Part shown: positions 33,320 through 41,540 of the stretch, one piece after another
Layout of the letters: every line of letters begins with the position of its first letter
Numbering within the stretch: the stretch's first letter is position 1
Origin: Bradyrhizobium liaoningense
Lineage (GTDB): Bacteria; Pseudomonadota; Alphaproteobacteria; Rhizobiales; Xanthobacteraceae
Assembly (NCBI RefSeq): GCF_018130955.1
Contig: NZ_JAFCJM010000040.1
Span: 1 to 64,000 of the forward strand
DNA: 64,000 nt
Direction: 5' to 3'
Program-made: the position numbers and the translations under genes
Notes under the pieces: model-generated
The model's input: the letters and a program-made list of their open reading frames with translations, nothing else
Told to the model about the DNA's origin: nothing
Databases searched by the model: none

Positions 33320-33763
33320 CTAGCTTTGCGCCGAGCCCGGATAGTACAAGCCGGGAAGCGGCCTATCGGCCAGCCAGTAGCCGAGTTTGGGCAAGTTCAC
33401 GAAGCGTCCCTTTTGGCGCCAGAGGATGGTCCCGACATTCTTGTTGATGTCAGTGCCCACAAGCTGCACGCCTTTTTCCCTAAGCTTCTCAACGATCTGA
33501 CTGCGGGTCAATGGACGCCCGGCCTCTTCGATCAGCCTCGCCGCCTGGTCAGCAATCTCATGAGGAGGCGTGGCGTTGCGCATACGTGACGTGGCGCTCG
33601 GCCATTCGGTGGGAGCGTCGAACAAAGTGGGCTCGGTCAGACGCCCGATGCGTTCCTGGATTTTCTCAAGCTGAGCAATCGTCTGATCCGTCTCGTTGAG
33701 TCGGGCCAGAAGTTGACTCCGGAGTGCTCGAAGCCTCTTGAGTGCTGCTTCAACGTCTGACAT
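33320..33763 (-). CDS. Coiled-coil / winged-helix-like hypothetical protein
   Basis: A 147-residue protein. The N-terminal part is a coiled coil (ALKRLRALRSQLLARLNETD, QTIAQLEKIQERIGRLTEP). The C-terminal half reads DQAARLIEEAGRPLTRSQIV, EKLREKGVQLVGTDINKNVG, TILWRQKGRFVNLPKLGYWL, the wording of a HARE-HTH/winged-helix domain found in nuclease- and chromatin-linked proteins. DNA binding is likely but unproven. It is transcribed toward the res-like array and the recombinase gene, with 171 bp between the genes. Confidence 0.65.
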   Translation of the reverse strand: MSDVEAALKRLRALRSQLLARLNETDQTIAQLEKIQERIGRLTEPTLFDAPTEWPSATSRMRNATPPHEIADQAARLIEEAGRPLTRSQIVEKLREKGVQLVGTDINKNVGTILWRQKGRFVNLPKLGYWLADRPLPGLYYPGSAQS

Positions 33764-33932
33764 GCCTAGCCCTCAAGTCGGCGCTTTATCCCCGTAATCC
33801 AGTATGATCCTTGTTCGAGCACCTCGCAACTCTTTCGACGGAATCTTGGTTAACGGATTCTTAATTGGGCCTTAAGGGCGCTGGCGTCTGGTTGTGTGCC
33901 GGTCTGAGTTGTGCTACATCCGACTCGGAAAA

Positions 33933-33966
33933 CGAAAAAGCCCCGAGGACGCTGGTCCCCAGGGCT
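33933..33966 (-). terminator. Strong hairpin with T-run on the minus strand
   Basis: AGCCCTGGGGAC and GTCCTCGGGGCT (minus strand) pair over 12 positions with two G-U pairs, followed by TTTTTCG. It looks like a Rho-independent terminator, but no minus-strand gene was recognised just upstream of it (33967-35055), so it may end an antisense or small RNA. Confidence 0.6.
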
Positions 33967-34109
33967 TCAACTCGATTTCCAGTGCCGCCGGGAGGCCGAC
34001 AACCCGAAGGTACTCGACTGGACGGCAGGCGCTTTCGACTGTGAGAAGTCAACTGATACTCGCCTTTCTCTCTGGTCGCAACACGAACGTCGGAGAAAGG
34101 AGAACGAAC

Positions 34110-34235
34110 ATGCGAAGAAAACCAACCAAGCCACATCGCCAAGTCATCTTCAGGCGCTATCGCACTCTCGCCGACGGCACCGTGTTAGATGCTCGTGACT
34201 ACGGCTTCAAAGCGTGGCCGATGCACCTCAAGTAG
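34110..34235 (+). CDS. 41-residue basic hypothetical protein
   Basis: Reads MRRKPTKPHRQVIFRRYRTL then ADGTVLDARDYGFKAWPMHL and K. An excellent ribosome-binding site (AAAGGAG, 7 nt before the ATG) supports translation. The protein is basic at its start and could bind nucleic acid. It is followed by a GC-rich hairpin at 34270 and then the Rep-like gene. The function is unknown. Confidence 0.6.
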   Translation: MRRKPTKPHRQVIFRRYRTLADGTVLDARDYGFKAWPMHLK

Positions 34236-34269
34236 GTGCCGCTAAGCTGCGCCGAAGCGCCAATAGCTT

Positions 34270-34295
34270 TTCGCCCGGGGGCAACTCCGGGCGAA
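34270..34295 (+). other. GC-rich hairpin between small gene and rep-like gene
   Basis: TTCGCCCGG and CCGGGCGAA form a perfect 9-bp stem with loop GGGCAACT. No T-run follows. It could be an attenuator, a replication-origin hairpin for the downstream Rep-like gene, or a Rho-dependent end of the small gene. Confidence 0.45.
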
Positions 34296-34401
34296 CCCCA
34301 AAGGGGGAGCGCCCCGCCCGTCACCGCAGCCCTTGATCCCAATCACTCCGTAACCGACCTCACCGCGTTCCCATACCTTCTATAGTTATAGTGGCCGCGA
34401 C

Positions 34402-35055
34402 ATGCCCAAAATGCAGAGGGATACAACACACATCAGTCGCAAGATGACCCAGAACATCTTCAGGGCATTCGACTATGCGAAAGCACGTGATGTGCCCCTA
34501 AATCGGTACGTAGTCCTGCACCTTCGAGAGAGCGCCGAACTGTCGGCGACCACCATCTTCGAGCGCATTCGGCACAAATACCGCGACTGGCTGGCCTATC
34601 ATGCACGTAAGCTAGGCCATCCGTTACCTCCAATGTACGTCTTCAGCTTCGAGGCTCCGGGATCACCCCACGTGAACTGGGTCCTTCGCGTTCCCCCTCG
34701 TCTCGATAAAGAGTTCCTGGCGAAACTGCCGAAATGGATCGCTAAGGTGCAGGGCCCGCTCTCTCCATTCGACCTTGATGTAAGCTTAGTGAAAGCGAGC
34801 GCTGGAGACGCCTACAAGGCTCTCGCCAATTATGTCGCCAAAGGTTGCGACCCCGCTTACCTCGCCCATTTCCATTTGACGGGCCTTCACGCGACTCACG
34901 GTCCTCAAGGCACCTTTTGGGGGAAGCGTGCGGGTGTCAGTCCCTCTCTCAACAAGACTGCTCGCGATGCATCGGGCTACAACGCTCGGCGGCGGCGAGT
35001 CGAACCCATTCGATCTGACGGTGCCATCGCGCCAAAAGTGAACGCAAACTTGTAA
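34402..35055 (+). CDS. Rolling-circle Rep-like (HUH superfamily) protein with variant motif
   Basis: A 217-residue protein whose wording follows plasmid/phage rolling-circle initiators of Rhizobiales: motif 1-like PLNRYVVLHL (residues 32-41), RDWLAYHARKLGHPLPPMYV, motif 2-like PHVNWVLRVPPRLDKEFLAK, and motif 3-like LANYVAKG, with Tyr144 and Lys147 in a Y-x-x-K arrangement. Family motif 2 is His-hydrophobic-His; here it is His90-Val-Asn92. It may use a divergent metal site or be inactive. Its position near the right att site suggests a role in replicating or mobilising the element. The C-terminus is basic (YNARRRRVEPIRS). The alternative is a degenerate Rep remnant. Confidence 0.6.
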   Translation: MPKMQRDTTHISRKMTQNIFRAFDYAKARDVPLNRYVVLHLRESAELSATTIFERIRHKYRDWLAYHARKLGHPLPPMYVFSFEAPGSPHVNWVLRVPPRLDKEFLAKLPKWIAKVQGPLSPFDLDVSLVKASAGDAYKALANYVAKGCDPAYLAHFHLTGLHATHGPQGTFWGKRAGVSPSLNKTARDASGYNARRRRVEPIRSDGAIAPKVNANL

Positions 35056-35350
35056 GCGACGGTGCGCCGAGCGAAAGCTAGCCGCGCTTCATTCATTTCT
35101 TGCCTAAACACCAACCCGTACGCGGGGGGAAACGCCGTTGAGTGTCGCGTAGGTCACCTCTCGCGTATGACACCCGTATTCGAATGTCGGCCGGGGCCAA
35201 CGGCTCTCGAATGCTAGCGGCGGACATCCCGGTTGGTTGACGCTCCGCTGTCCGGCTGAGCGCTTGCTGCGTAATCTAACTGTGTAACATCCTTGAAGGC
35301 CGCGCCGAAAACTCGCATAGTTTCAAGGGTAAAGGTTAAGGGGCGGCCGA
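35056..35350. other. Non-coding right end of the element
   Basis: No plausible gene was found in this 295-bp stretch. It is less GC-rich, contains short repeats (GGTTAAGGGGCGG next to the att copy) and probably carries integrase arm sites or the end of the Rep-like transcript. Confidence 0.5.
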
Positions 35351-35367
35351 TCCTTTCCTGGGCACCA
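35351..35367 (+). other. attR: 17-bp copy of the tRNA-Leu 3' end
   Basis: TCCTTTCCTGGGCACCA is identical to 27033-27049 and in direct orientation. Upstream of it the match to the tRNA stops, so only the 3' end of the tRNA is duplicated. It defines the right boundary of the integrated element. Confidence 0.88.
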
Positions 35368-35377
35368 CTTACCCCTT

Positions 35378-35395
35378 AAGCGATTGAAATCGCTT
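35378..35395. repeat. 18-bp palindrome just outside attR
   Basis: AAGCGATTGAAATCGCTT is a perfect inverted repeat (AAGCGATT / AATCGCTT, GA centre), 10 bp after the att copy. In the empty site it would lie just downstream of tRNA-Leu and may be the tRNA terminator or a regulator site. Confidence 0.5.
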
Positions 35396-35676
35396 GATTG
35401 TCGGGAAGAGTGGTAGTTGCCCTGTCTTGAACGGGGACATCGCTCGTCGAGCAGACTCCTCCAGCCGCATCTTCCGCCTCACGCGCGGTCTCCATGCGCT
35501 CCTCTGCGACCAGGATAACGCACCGTTAGAACCTTCCGAGCGCATATGTCGGAACAACTGGAGATTACGATGTCATTCGTCTTCGCGTTGGCCTTCTGCG
35601 CGGCTACTTTGGTCGAAGCCACGGAGATGCAGTTGGGATCCCTTTCATCTCGCCCCACGGCTTAGGGGCAAGCCTC

Positions 35677-35955
35677 ATGAGCTGGTTGTTTATCGTCGCA
35701 TATTTTGCAGTCATGATTTGGTTCGCGAGAAGCGCTCGCGAACGGGCAGATGAATACGCCGCAGCAGGCCTGTTGCGCTCGCCATTGTATTGGATCACGA
35801 GCCTTCTCGCCGTCACCCTTCTGGGCCTCGCGATGTACATGGCTCACATCCATCAGCAAGGTCCGATCCCGACTTTGCTCTTGCTCCTGGCCTGGGTGCT
35901 TTTCGTGGTCGTTCTGCTCCTGCGTCGCGCTCTAAAGTGGCGTTATCCCATCTGA
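35677..35955 (+). CDS. Small membrane protein of unknown function
   Basis: A 92-residue protein with three hydrophobic segments: MSWLFIVAYFAVMIWFARSA, LYWITSLLAVTLLGLAMYMA and TLLLLLAWVLFVVVLLLRRA. The end is basic (LKWRYPI), so the C-terminus is probably cytoplasmic. It is outside the integrated element. A possible 31-residue frame (35570-35665, GGAG before the ATG, hydrophobic start MSFVFALAFCAATLVEATEM) lies just upstream and might be co-translated. Nothing else convincing lies in 35396-35676. No family was recognised. Confidence 0.5.
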   Translation: MSWLFIVAYFAVMIWFARSARERADEYAAAGLLRSPLYWITSLLAVTLLGLAMYMAHIHQQGPIPTLLLLLAWVLFVVVLLLRRALKWRYPI

Positions 35956-36083
35956 CACGGGCAGAAGAGCTGCTTCGAGATCGACTTCGATAAATGCGTT
36001 GATAGCAATGACGCGCGTCGTTCGGAGAGGTTCGATGCATGCCGGCTACGGCGACATCCGTAGCCGTGTTCAGGAAGAGCCCA

Positions 36084-36383
36084 TCATTCTTCGGGGAATA
36101 GCAGGGACTCGTAGTCCCTGGCGCCGTGCAGAATGTGGATGACCTCGATCGTATCCGCACCGACACGATAGAAAATCAGATACTGGCCGAAGGGACGCCG
36201 GCGAATCCCGAAACGCTCGTAGCGTGGCACAAGGGGATAGGCACGCGGCGCGTCCGGCAACGATTCGCACCTCGTCCGGAGTTCGCGGACCAGCCTGAGC
36301 GCACTGCCGGGACTCTGCGCGGCGACATATGTCGCGATCTGCTCGAGATCGGCCTCGGCCGCGGCGGTGATGGTGACGTTCAC
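36084..36383 (-). CDS. ParE/RelE-family toxin
   Basis: A 99-residue type II toxin. Typical wording is VTITAAAEADLEQIATYVAA, RELRTRCESLPDAPRAYPLV, RYERFGIRRRPFGQYLIFYR and VIHILHGARDYESLLFPEE. The C-terminal YLIFYRV...IHILHGARD pattern is that of ParE-like proteins; ParE toxins inhibit gyrase and RelE toxins cleave mRNA, and sequence alone does not decide between them. Its start overlaps the antitoxin stop by 1 bp (36383), so it is translated from the antitoxin-first operon. Confidence 0.9.
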   Translation of the reverse strand: MNVTITAAAEADLEQIATYVAAQSPGSALRLVRELRTRCESLPDAPRAYPLVPRYERFGIRRRPFGQYLIFYRVGADTIEVIHILHGARDYESLLFPEE

Positions 36384-36637
36384 TAGCGGTCCGTCTTGGC
36401 AGCCAGTTCCGCTTCCAGCCGGTCAAACACGTCTGCGCTCGGCTTTACCCGGCCGGCCTCCGCGTCAGCCAGTCCGCGCGCGATTGATGCGTCGAGGGCT
36501 GCCAGTCTCGCTTCGCGCTCCTGGATCAGGCGCACGCCTTCGCGGAGCACCTCGCTCTTGGAGTGGTAGCGGCCCGACGCCACGAGCTTGGCCACGAAGC
36601 TTTCAAGGACCTCTCCCAAATCTGCGCTCACCGCCAT
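36383..36637 (-). CDS. ParD-like (RHH) antitoxin
   Basis: An 84-residue antitoxin. The N-terminal ribbon-helix-helix region is AVSADLGEVLESFVAKLVAS and YHSKSEVLREGVRLIQEREA; the C-terminal half (ASIARGLADAEAGRVKPSAD) is the toxin-wrapping segment. GGGAGAG about 6 nt before the ATG at 36637 supports this start over 36655. The gene precedes and overlaps the toxin gene. A 13-bp palindrome 22 bp upstream is the likely operator. The pair lies outside the tRNA-Leu element, so it does not stabilise that element directly. Confidence 0.88.
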   Translation of the reverse strand: MAVSADLGEVLESFVAKLVASGRYHSKSEVLREGVRLIQEREARLAALDASIARGLADAEAGRVKPSADVFDRLEAELAAKTDR

Positions 36638-36658
36638 GCGATCTCTCCCACGCATTCC

Positions 36659-36671
36659 AATAACTGTTATT
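36659..36671. promoter_or_regulatory. Palindromic operator of the toxin-antitoxin operon
   Basis: AATAACTGTTATT is a perfect inverted repeat (AATAAC / GTTATT) just upstream of the antitoxin ribosome-binding site, within the AT-rich part of the intergenic region where the promoter must be. It is the expected site for ParD autoregulation. Confidence 0.6.
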
Positions 36672-36860
36672 GATTAGCAAGGTTCCTACGTTAATTCAAT
36701 GGGTTGTCGCAGGGTTGACCCGCGGCTGGCTGTGGGTCGACCCGGTTTTCAGGGCCGGATTAAGCCGTCCTTAGCGATTGGAAATTACGGTTTTCCCGTG
36801 GATTTCCCTGCTCCCCGGCGGCCCAGCCGGCAATCTCTCGGCAGTCAGAGCGTCGTCGCA

Positions 36861-38186
36861 ATGGAGCAGCCTCTCCGGCAGCATTTTGATCAGTCTGAGC
36901 CGGCGCCGTCCCCGGTGGTGGCCGGGCGCGTGCTGGTTATCGATCTCCAGGGCGCGCTGCTGCGCTCGGACCTCGGGCTCGAGGCGCTGTTCTCTGATCC
37001 CGGCAAGACCCTTCGGCATCTTCGCGATATCAGGTCCTGGCGCATGAGCGAGCTGTCGCAGCTCGTCGCCGATGCCGAGGTCGACTATGCCAGCCTGCCT
37101 TACGATCAGGATGTGCTGAATCAGGCGCTCGCGGCGCGGGCGCGGGGCGAGAAGATCTATCTCGTCGCCGATAGTATCGCCGATCATGCCGCAGGCATCG
37201 CATCGCATCTCGGTTTCGACGGCGTCGTCGCGCCGGCGGATCTGGTCGCGGGTGCCTTGCCTTTTGCGCCCGACTCCATCGCACGCATCAGCAGCCAAAA
37301 CGGCAGAAGCCGTGCCAGCCTGAAGACCTGGGCGAATGCGCTGCGCGTCTATCAATACGCCAAGAACACGCTGGTCTTCGTGCCTGCGGTGACTGCGCAT
37401 CAGATGAGCCTTTCGGCGCTCGGCTACGCCCTTTTGGCGTTCCTGGCGTTCTCGGCCTGCGCGTCCGGCGCCTATCTGATGAACGATCTCTTGGACCTCG
37501 CGGCCGATCGCCAGCATCCGACCAAGCGTCACCGCGCGCTCGCCGCCGGGACCTTGCCGATCGCCCATGCGCTGATCGCCATTCCCGCGCTGTGGCTGTT
37601 CGCGGTCGCCGCGAGCCTCTGCATCTCCGGCCTCTTCGTCGCGGTGCTCGGCGCCTATCTTGCGACCACCATCGCCTATTCGCTGGTGCTCAAGCGCAAG
37701 ATGCTGGTCGACGTCGTGACGCTGGCGGGCCTATACAGCCTGCGCATCATTGCCGGCGCCGTCGCCGTCGGCGTGGTGCTGTCCGAATGGCTGCTGATGT
37801 TCTCGCTGTTCGTGTTCACCTCGCTCGCGCTGATCAAGCGTTTTAGCGAACTCAGCATGCGCCAGGGCGCCGGGCTGGCCGATCCCGCCAATCGCGACTA
37901 CCGGATCTCCGACCTCAGCGTCATCGCGGCGATGGCGGCGGCGAGCGGCATGAATGCGGTGATCGTGTTCTCGCTCTATGTGTCGTCCTCGACGGTCGCA
38001 ACGCTGTACAGCCGTCCGTGGATGCTGTGGCTGCTCAACCCGCTCTTGCTCTACTGGTTCGGCCGCGCGCTGATGATGGCGCATCGCCGCGAGATGCCCG
38101 ACGATCCCATTCTCTACACGTTCAGGGACGGCGCCAGCCGGATCACCGTTGCGGCGATGATCTGCATCATGCTGGCGGCGATCTGA
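36861..38186 (+). CDS. HAD-UbiA fusion, polyprenyl-phosphate phosphoribosyltransferase-like
   Basis: A 441-residue protein. The N-terminal HAD-like domain (about residues 20-150) begins VLVIDLQGALLRSDLGLEAL; the usual D-x-D-G-T reads D-L-Q-G-A, so phosphatase activity is doubtful. The C-terminal UbiA domain (about 165-440) has LMNDLLDLAADRQHPTKRHR (first Asp-rich motif) and YSLVLKRKMLVDVVTLAGLY (second), and nine hydrophobic segments. This NDxxD...HPTKRHR form is close to DPPR synthases, which join PRPP to decaprenyl phosphate before DprE1/DprE2. With dprE1/dprE2 about 11 kb upstream, across the element, the pathway is nearly complete. The stop overlaps the next gene's ATG. Confidence 0.78.
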   Translation: MEQPLRQHFDQSEPAPSPVVAGRVLVIDLQGALLRSDLGLEALFSDPGKTLRHLRDIRSWRMSELSQLVADAEVDYASLPYDQDVLNQALAARARGEKIYLVADSIADHAAGIASHLGFDGVVAPADLVAGALPFAPDSIARISSQNGRSRASLKTWANALRVYQYAKNTLVFVPAVTAHQMSLSALGYALLAFLAFSACASGAYLMNDLLDLAADRQHPTKRHRALAAGTLPIAHALIAIPALWLFAVAASLCISGLFVAVLGAYLATTIAYSLVLKRKMLVDVVTLAGLYSLRIIAGAVAVGVVLSEWLLMFSLFVFTSLALIKRFSELSMRQGAGLADPANRDYRISDLSVIAAMAAASGMNAVIVFSLYVSSSTVATLYSRPWMLWLLNPLLLYWFGRALMMAHRREMPDDPILYTFRDGASRITVAAMICIMLAAI

Positions 38187-39916
38187 TGTCGCTGGTGCAT
38201 CCGAGTCCGGCTCTCGGCGAGCGCAAGGGCGCGCTCGCGCCGTCCTCCGCTGCCACCGAGACGCTGGTGATCGCAATCGTCGTCGCCGCGCTGTCAATGC
38301 TGCGCACCGGCTATATCTTCGGCATCGAGAACAATCTGTTCCATCTGCCGATCGTCGCGGGCCTGCCCGCCGAGCCGCAATACCAGGGCGACGCGTTCAT
38401 GCAGTCGCTGCGCTTCTTTGCGTCGGGCATCTGGGTGCTGCTCGACAACACGCAAAGATATGTCGGCAATACCGATCTCCTGTTCCTCGTCCTCGACTAT
38501 CTGTCGCGGCTGCTCACCTTCGTCGGCTTCCTCGCCTGCGCCTCGCTGCTCGGCGTCATCAGCCGGCGCGACAAGATCGTCTTCAGCCTGATCTTCTGTT
38601 CGGTCGGCTTCCTCGACGGCTACACCCATGCCGGCACCGGCGGTCTGTTCGTCAACTACTTCACCCATTCGGAGATCGCCAACGGCACGGCGCTTTTCGC
38701 GATCTATTTTGTGGCCAGGGGACGGTTCACGGCGGCAGCCTTCACGCTGGGTGTCACCTTCTTCGTCAATGCCTTCGTCGCGGTCTGGATCGCGCCGCTG
38801 CTCGTCGTCATCGCGATCAGCCTCTTGCTCAGGGGCGAGACGAGCTTTGCCGCGATCTGTTCGCGCACGCTGCTCGGTCTCGCAATCTCCGCGCCGATCG
38901 TCTACCCGGCGCTGCACGCGATCCTTGCCAATCCGGAATTCGGCAAGCCGCTCGCGTTCGATTATCCCGCATATCTGCACGAATATTTTGCCGGCCATTC
39001 CGTGATCGACGCGATCGCGCTCAAGAACATTGTCGGCGCGCTGGCCGTGGCCGTGCTCGGCGCCGTCGCGTTCCGGGGGTTCGGCGCTGACGCGCGCGAG
39101 CTGCGATGGGCTTATTTCGCCGCGCTGGCGGTCTATCTGGTCGGGTTCGCCGCGCCCTATCTGTCCGCCTCGCCCTTTGTTCTCAATCTTCAGCTCCTGC
39201 GCGCCGGCACGATCTTCTATCTGCTTGCCGGCCTTGCGGTTGCGGCACTGGCGACCAACTGGCTGCGCGATGACCGCGCGGCGTTGTTCCTGCCGGGCGC
39301 GTTCGTCGTGCTGGCGCTCGGCATCCAGGGGACGGTGCTGCTGTTTGCCGTCCCGATCATCCTGCTGCTGCAATATCGGCGGCCCGCGCAAACTGCTGTC
39401 CCGGACTCGCATCGTTCGATCGGCTACGCTGCGCTGGCAGGCAGTGCCCTGCTGCTCTGGCCGCTCTCGACCTGGGAAAATTTCAGGATCAACCGCCTCT
39501 ACACCGAGGCCGTTGCCGAATGGACCGATGTCGGCAACTGGGCGCGCGGTGCGACGCCGCTGGACGCGACCTTCATCGTTCCGCCAAAGCCCGCGGAGGG
39601 CGCGGCCGTCGAGCCGATCGTCATCGCGCTGTCGCGCGGCGCGGTGTTCGAATTCGTCTCGCATCGCCGCGTCTGGGTCGATTACAAGCGTGGCGCGGCG
39701 GCGATGTGGACGCCGTCCTACTATCCCGTCTGGCACATCAGGATGACCGATCTCGCCGCACTCGACTCGCATGCGGCACGGGTCGCCTATGCCGCGCGCA
39801 ACGGTATCGGCTATATCGTCTCGCTTTGCGAGACGTTGCCCGCGCAGGGCGACGTGGTGTTCCGGACCCCGCATTTGTGCGTATCCGCCGTCAAACAGCA
39901 GACCGCAGCGTTCTAG
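38186..39916 (+). CDS. Large polytopic membrane protein (GT-C / DUF6798-like)
   Basis: A 576-residue membrane protein with about eleven hydrophobic segments and a soluble C-terminal domain (from about residue 420, RINRLYTEAVAEWTDVGNWA ... FVSHRRVWVDYKRGA). An early loop GDAFMQSLRFFASGIWVLLD follows the first helix. The architecture resembles GT-C glycosyltransferases that use polyprenyl-phosphate sugars. No metal motif could be assigned, so transferase activity is inference. It is translationally coupled to the UbiA-type gene (TGATG), which supports a shared pathway, perhaps using the lipid-linked pentose as donor. Confidence 0.6.
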   Translation: MSLVHPSPALGERKGALAPSSAATETLVIAIVVAALSMLRTGYIFGIENNLFHLPIVAGLPAEPQYQGDAFMQSLRFFASGIWVLLDNTQRYVGNTDLLFLVLDYLSRLLTFVGFLACASLLGVISRRDKIVFSLIFCSVGFLDGYTHAGTGGLFVNYFTHSEIANGTALFAIYFVARGRFTAAAFTLGVTFFVNAFVAVWIAPLLVVIAISLLLRGETSFAAICSRTLLGLAISAPIVYPALHAILANPEFGKPLAFDYPAYLHEYFAGHSVIDAIALKNIVGALAVAVLGAVAFRGFGADARELRWAYFAALAVYLVGFAAPYLSASPFVLNLQLLRAGTIFYLLAGLAVAALATNWLRDDRAALFLPGAFVVLALGIQGTVLLFAVPIILLLQYRRPAQTAVPDSHRSIGYAALAGSALLLWPLSTWENFRINRLYTEAVAEWTDVGNWARGATPLDATFIVPPKPAEGAAVEPIVIALSRGAVFEFVSHRRVWVDYKRGAAAMWTPSYYPVWHIRMTDLAALDSHAARVAYAARNGIGYIVSLCETLPAQGDVVFRTPHLCVSAVKQQTAAF

Positions 39917-40037
39917 ACGGCCCCCAGCCGCTTGCGCGGCCCGCAGCCAGCGGATACATCGCGGGCCGGCTCTCGCCAGTTCCCGCCCCCGGCAGTAACT
40001 TGGGCCGGGCACCTATTCGATTGAGGTTTCAAACGCC

Positions 40038-40652
40038 ATGACCGTACGCCTGCATCGCGGCGATCTGCCGGACCTGTCCCGCTATACCGCTTCGGTTGCG
40101 ATCGACACTGAGACCATGGGGCTCAATCCGCATCGCGACCGTCTCTGCGTGGTGCAGCTCTCGCCCGGCGACGGCAGCGCCGACGTGGTGCAGATCCCGA
40201 AGGGCCATACCGACGCACCGAATTTGAAGGCGCTGCTCGGCAATCCCGCCATCACAAAGATCTTCCATTTCGCGCGCTTCGACGTCGCGGTGCTCTACAA
40301 CACCTTTGGCGTCATGCCGCAGCCGGTCTACTGCACAAAAATCGCCTCGCGCCTGACCAGAACCTATACCGACCGCCACGGCCTCAAGGACCTCGTGCGC
40401 GAGGTGCTCAACGTCGATCTCTCCAAGCAGCAGCAGTCGAGCGACTGGGGCTCTGACAGCCTGACCGAGCCGCAACTCGCCTACGCCGCCTCCGACGTCC
40501 TGCACCTGCATGCCTTGCGCGAGCGGCTGGATGCCATGCTGGCGCGGGAGGGGCGCACCCAGCTCGCCCAGGCCTGTTTCGACTTCCTGCCGACCCGGGC
40601 CAAGCTCGACCTCGGCGGCTGGGAGGCCGAGGACATTTTTGCGCATTCCTGA
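40038..40652 (+). CDS. RNase D-like 3'-5' exonuclease
   Basis: A 204-residue DEDDy exonuclease. Exo I is VAIDTETMGLNPHRDRLCVV (Asp and Glu), exo II IFHFARFDVAVLYNTFG (Asp), exo III YAASDVLHLHALRERL (Tyr and Asp). There is no HRDC domain, so it is a short form of RNase D that trims RNA 3' ends (tRNA and rRNA precursors). It precedes lptC by 159 bp, the usual rhizobial neighbourhood. The start ATG at 40038 fits the family. Confidence 0.9.
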   Translation: MTVRLHRGDLPDLSRYTASVAIDTETMGLNPHRDRLCVVQLSPGDGSADVVQIPKGHTDAPNLKALLGNPAITKIFHFARFDVAVLYNTFGVMPQPVYCTKIASRLTRTYTDRHGLKDLVREVLNVDLSKQQQSSDWGSDSLTEPQLAYAASDVLHLHALRERLDAMLAREGRTQLAQACFDFLPTRAKLDLGGWEAEDIFAHS

Positions 40653-40811
40653 GGCGCTCCGTCACGCCGGGGGAGGGCGCCACCGCCCCGTTTCCGACAC
40701 AGTCGTGACGACCTGTCGCAGGCTGCATATTCCGGCGGCGCCGGGTACAATCGTGCGTCCTGTTTTGAAAAGGCTTGCTTGTAACAAGGCTTGCGGCGAC
40801 CCGGAGCGACG

Positions 40812-41540
40812 GTGAACTCGGCTCACAATCCCACCATGGATGCGGCCCTCGCGGCACGCTTCGCCAGCGCGGCGCGCCATAGCCGCCTGGTGCGGATTCT
40901 GCGCATCGCGGTACCAGTCACGGTGATTGTCGCCATGGCCTCGATCGTCGCCATTTCGACCTTCCTCAACCCCTTCAGCATCAAGCTGCCCGGCGGTGAT
41001 GTCGGAAACCTGGTGGTGTCGGGCACCAAGATCACCATGGAAACGCCGCACCTGTCCGGTTACACGCCGGACCAGCGGCCCTATGAGCTCTGGGCCAAGA
41101 CGGCGATGCAGGACATCACCGATCCCGATCATGTCGAGCTCTCGGCGCTGCGGTCAAAACTGTTGATGGAAGATGGATCGACCCTGCTGCTCGATGCCCG
41201 CACCGGAATCTTCGACAACAAGCAGCAGCAGCTCGACCTGCGCAAGGACATCTTCCTGCGCACCTCGACCGGCTATGAGGCGCGGCTGAGCCAGGCTTTT
41301 GTCGACATGGCCAAGGGTACGGTGACCTCTGATGAACATGTCGATGTCAAATTGACCAACGGCACGCTGACCGCGGATCGGCTGCGCATCACCGACGGCG
41401 GCGAGGTGATCCGGTTCGAAGGCCACGTCGTAATGTATCTGGACAAGCTGGGCGATCCTCCCGCTGCCCAGCCAGCCCCAGAGCCTGCACCGCCCGCGAA
41501 GACGCGCTCGATTCAAAACAAGTCGACCAATTCAAGATGA
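40812..41540 (+). CDS. lptC: LPS export protein LptC
   Basis: A 242-residue bitopic inner-membrane protein of the lipopolysaccharide bridge. One N-terminal transmembrane helix (RILRIAVPVTVIVAMASIVA) is followed by a periplasmic beta-jellyroll (VSGTKITMETPHLSGYTPDQ, FLRTSTGYEARLSQAFVDMA). The C-terminal tail is Pro/Ala-rich. The GTG at 40812 has GGAG 5 nt upstream and is preferred to 40791. The stop overlaps the ATG of lptA (ATGA). LptC receives LPS from LptB2FG and passes it to LptA. Confidence 0.92.
   Translation: MNSAHNPTMDAALAARFASAARHSRLVRILRIAVPVTVIVAMASIVAISTFLNPFSIKLPGGDVGNLVVSGTKITMETPHLSGYTPDQRPYELWAKTAMQDITDPDHVELSALRSKLLMEDGSTLLLDARTGIFDNKQQQLDLRKDIFLRTSTGYEARLSQAFVDMAKGTVTSDEHVDVKLTNGTLTADRLRITDGGEVIRFEGHVVMYLDKLGDPPAAQPAPEPAPPAKTRSIQNKSTNSR

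Noticed and set aside
33894..34109. Extended N-terminus for the 41-residue protein
   Set aside because: It runs through the hairpin at 33939, and the AAAGGAG site directly precedes the ATG at 34110.
33861..34142. 93-residue minus-strand frame across the hairpin
   Set aside because: It reads through the strong terminator stem, has no ribosome-binding site and overlaps the better supported 41-residue gene.
35394..35753. 119-residue plus-strand frame after attR
   Set aside because: No ribosome-binding site, no recognisable pattern, and it overlaps the small membrane protein frame with better composition.
38294..40012. 572-residue minus-strand open frame
   Set aside because: Antisense to the membrane protein gene; its Arg/Asp/Glu-rich text is the mirror of hydrophobic codons.
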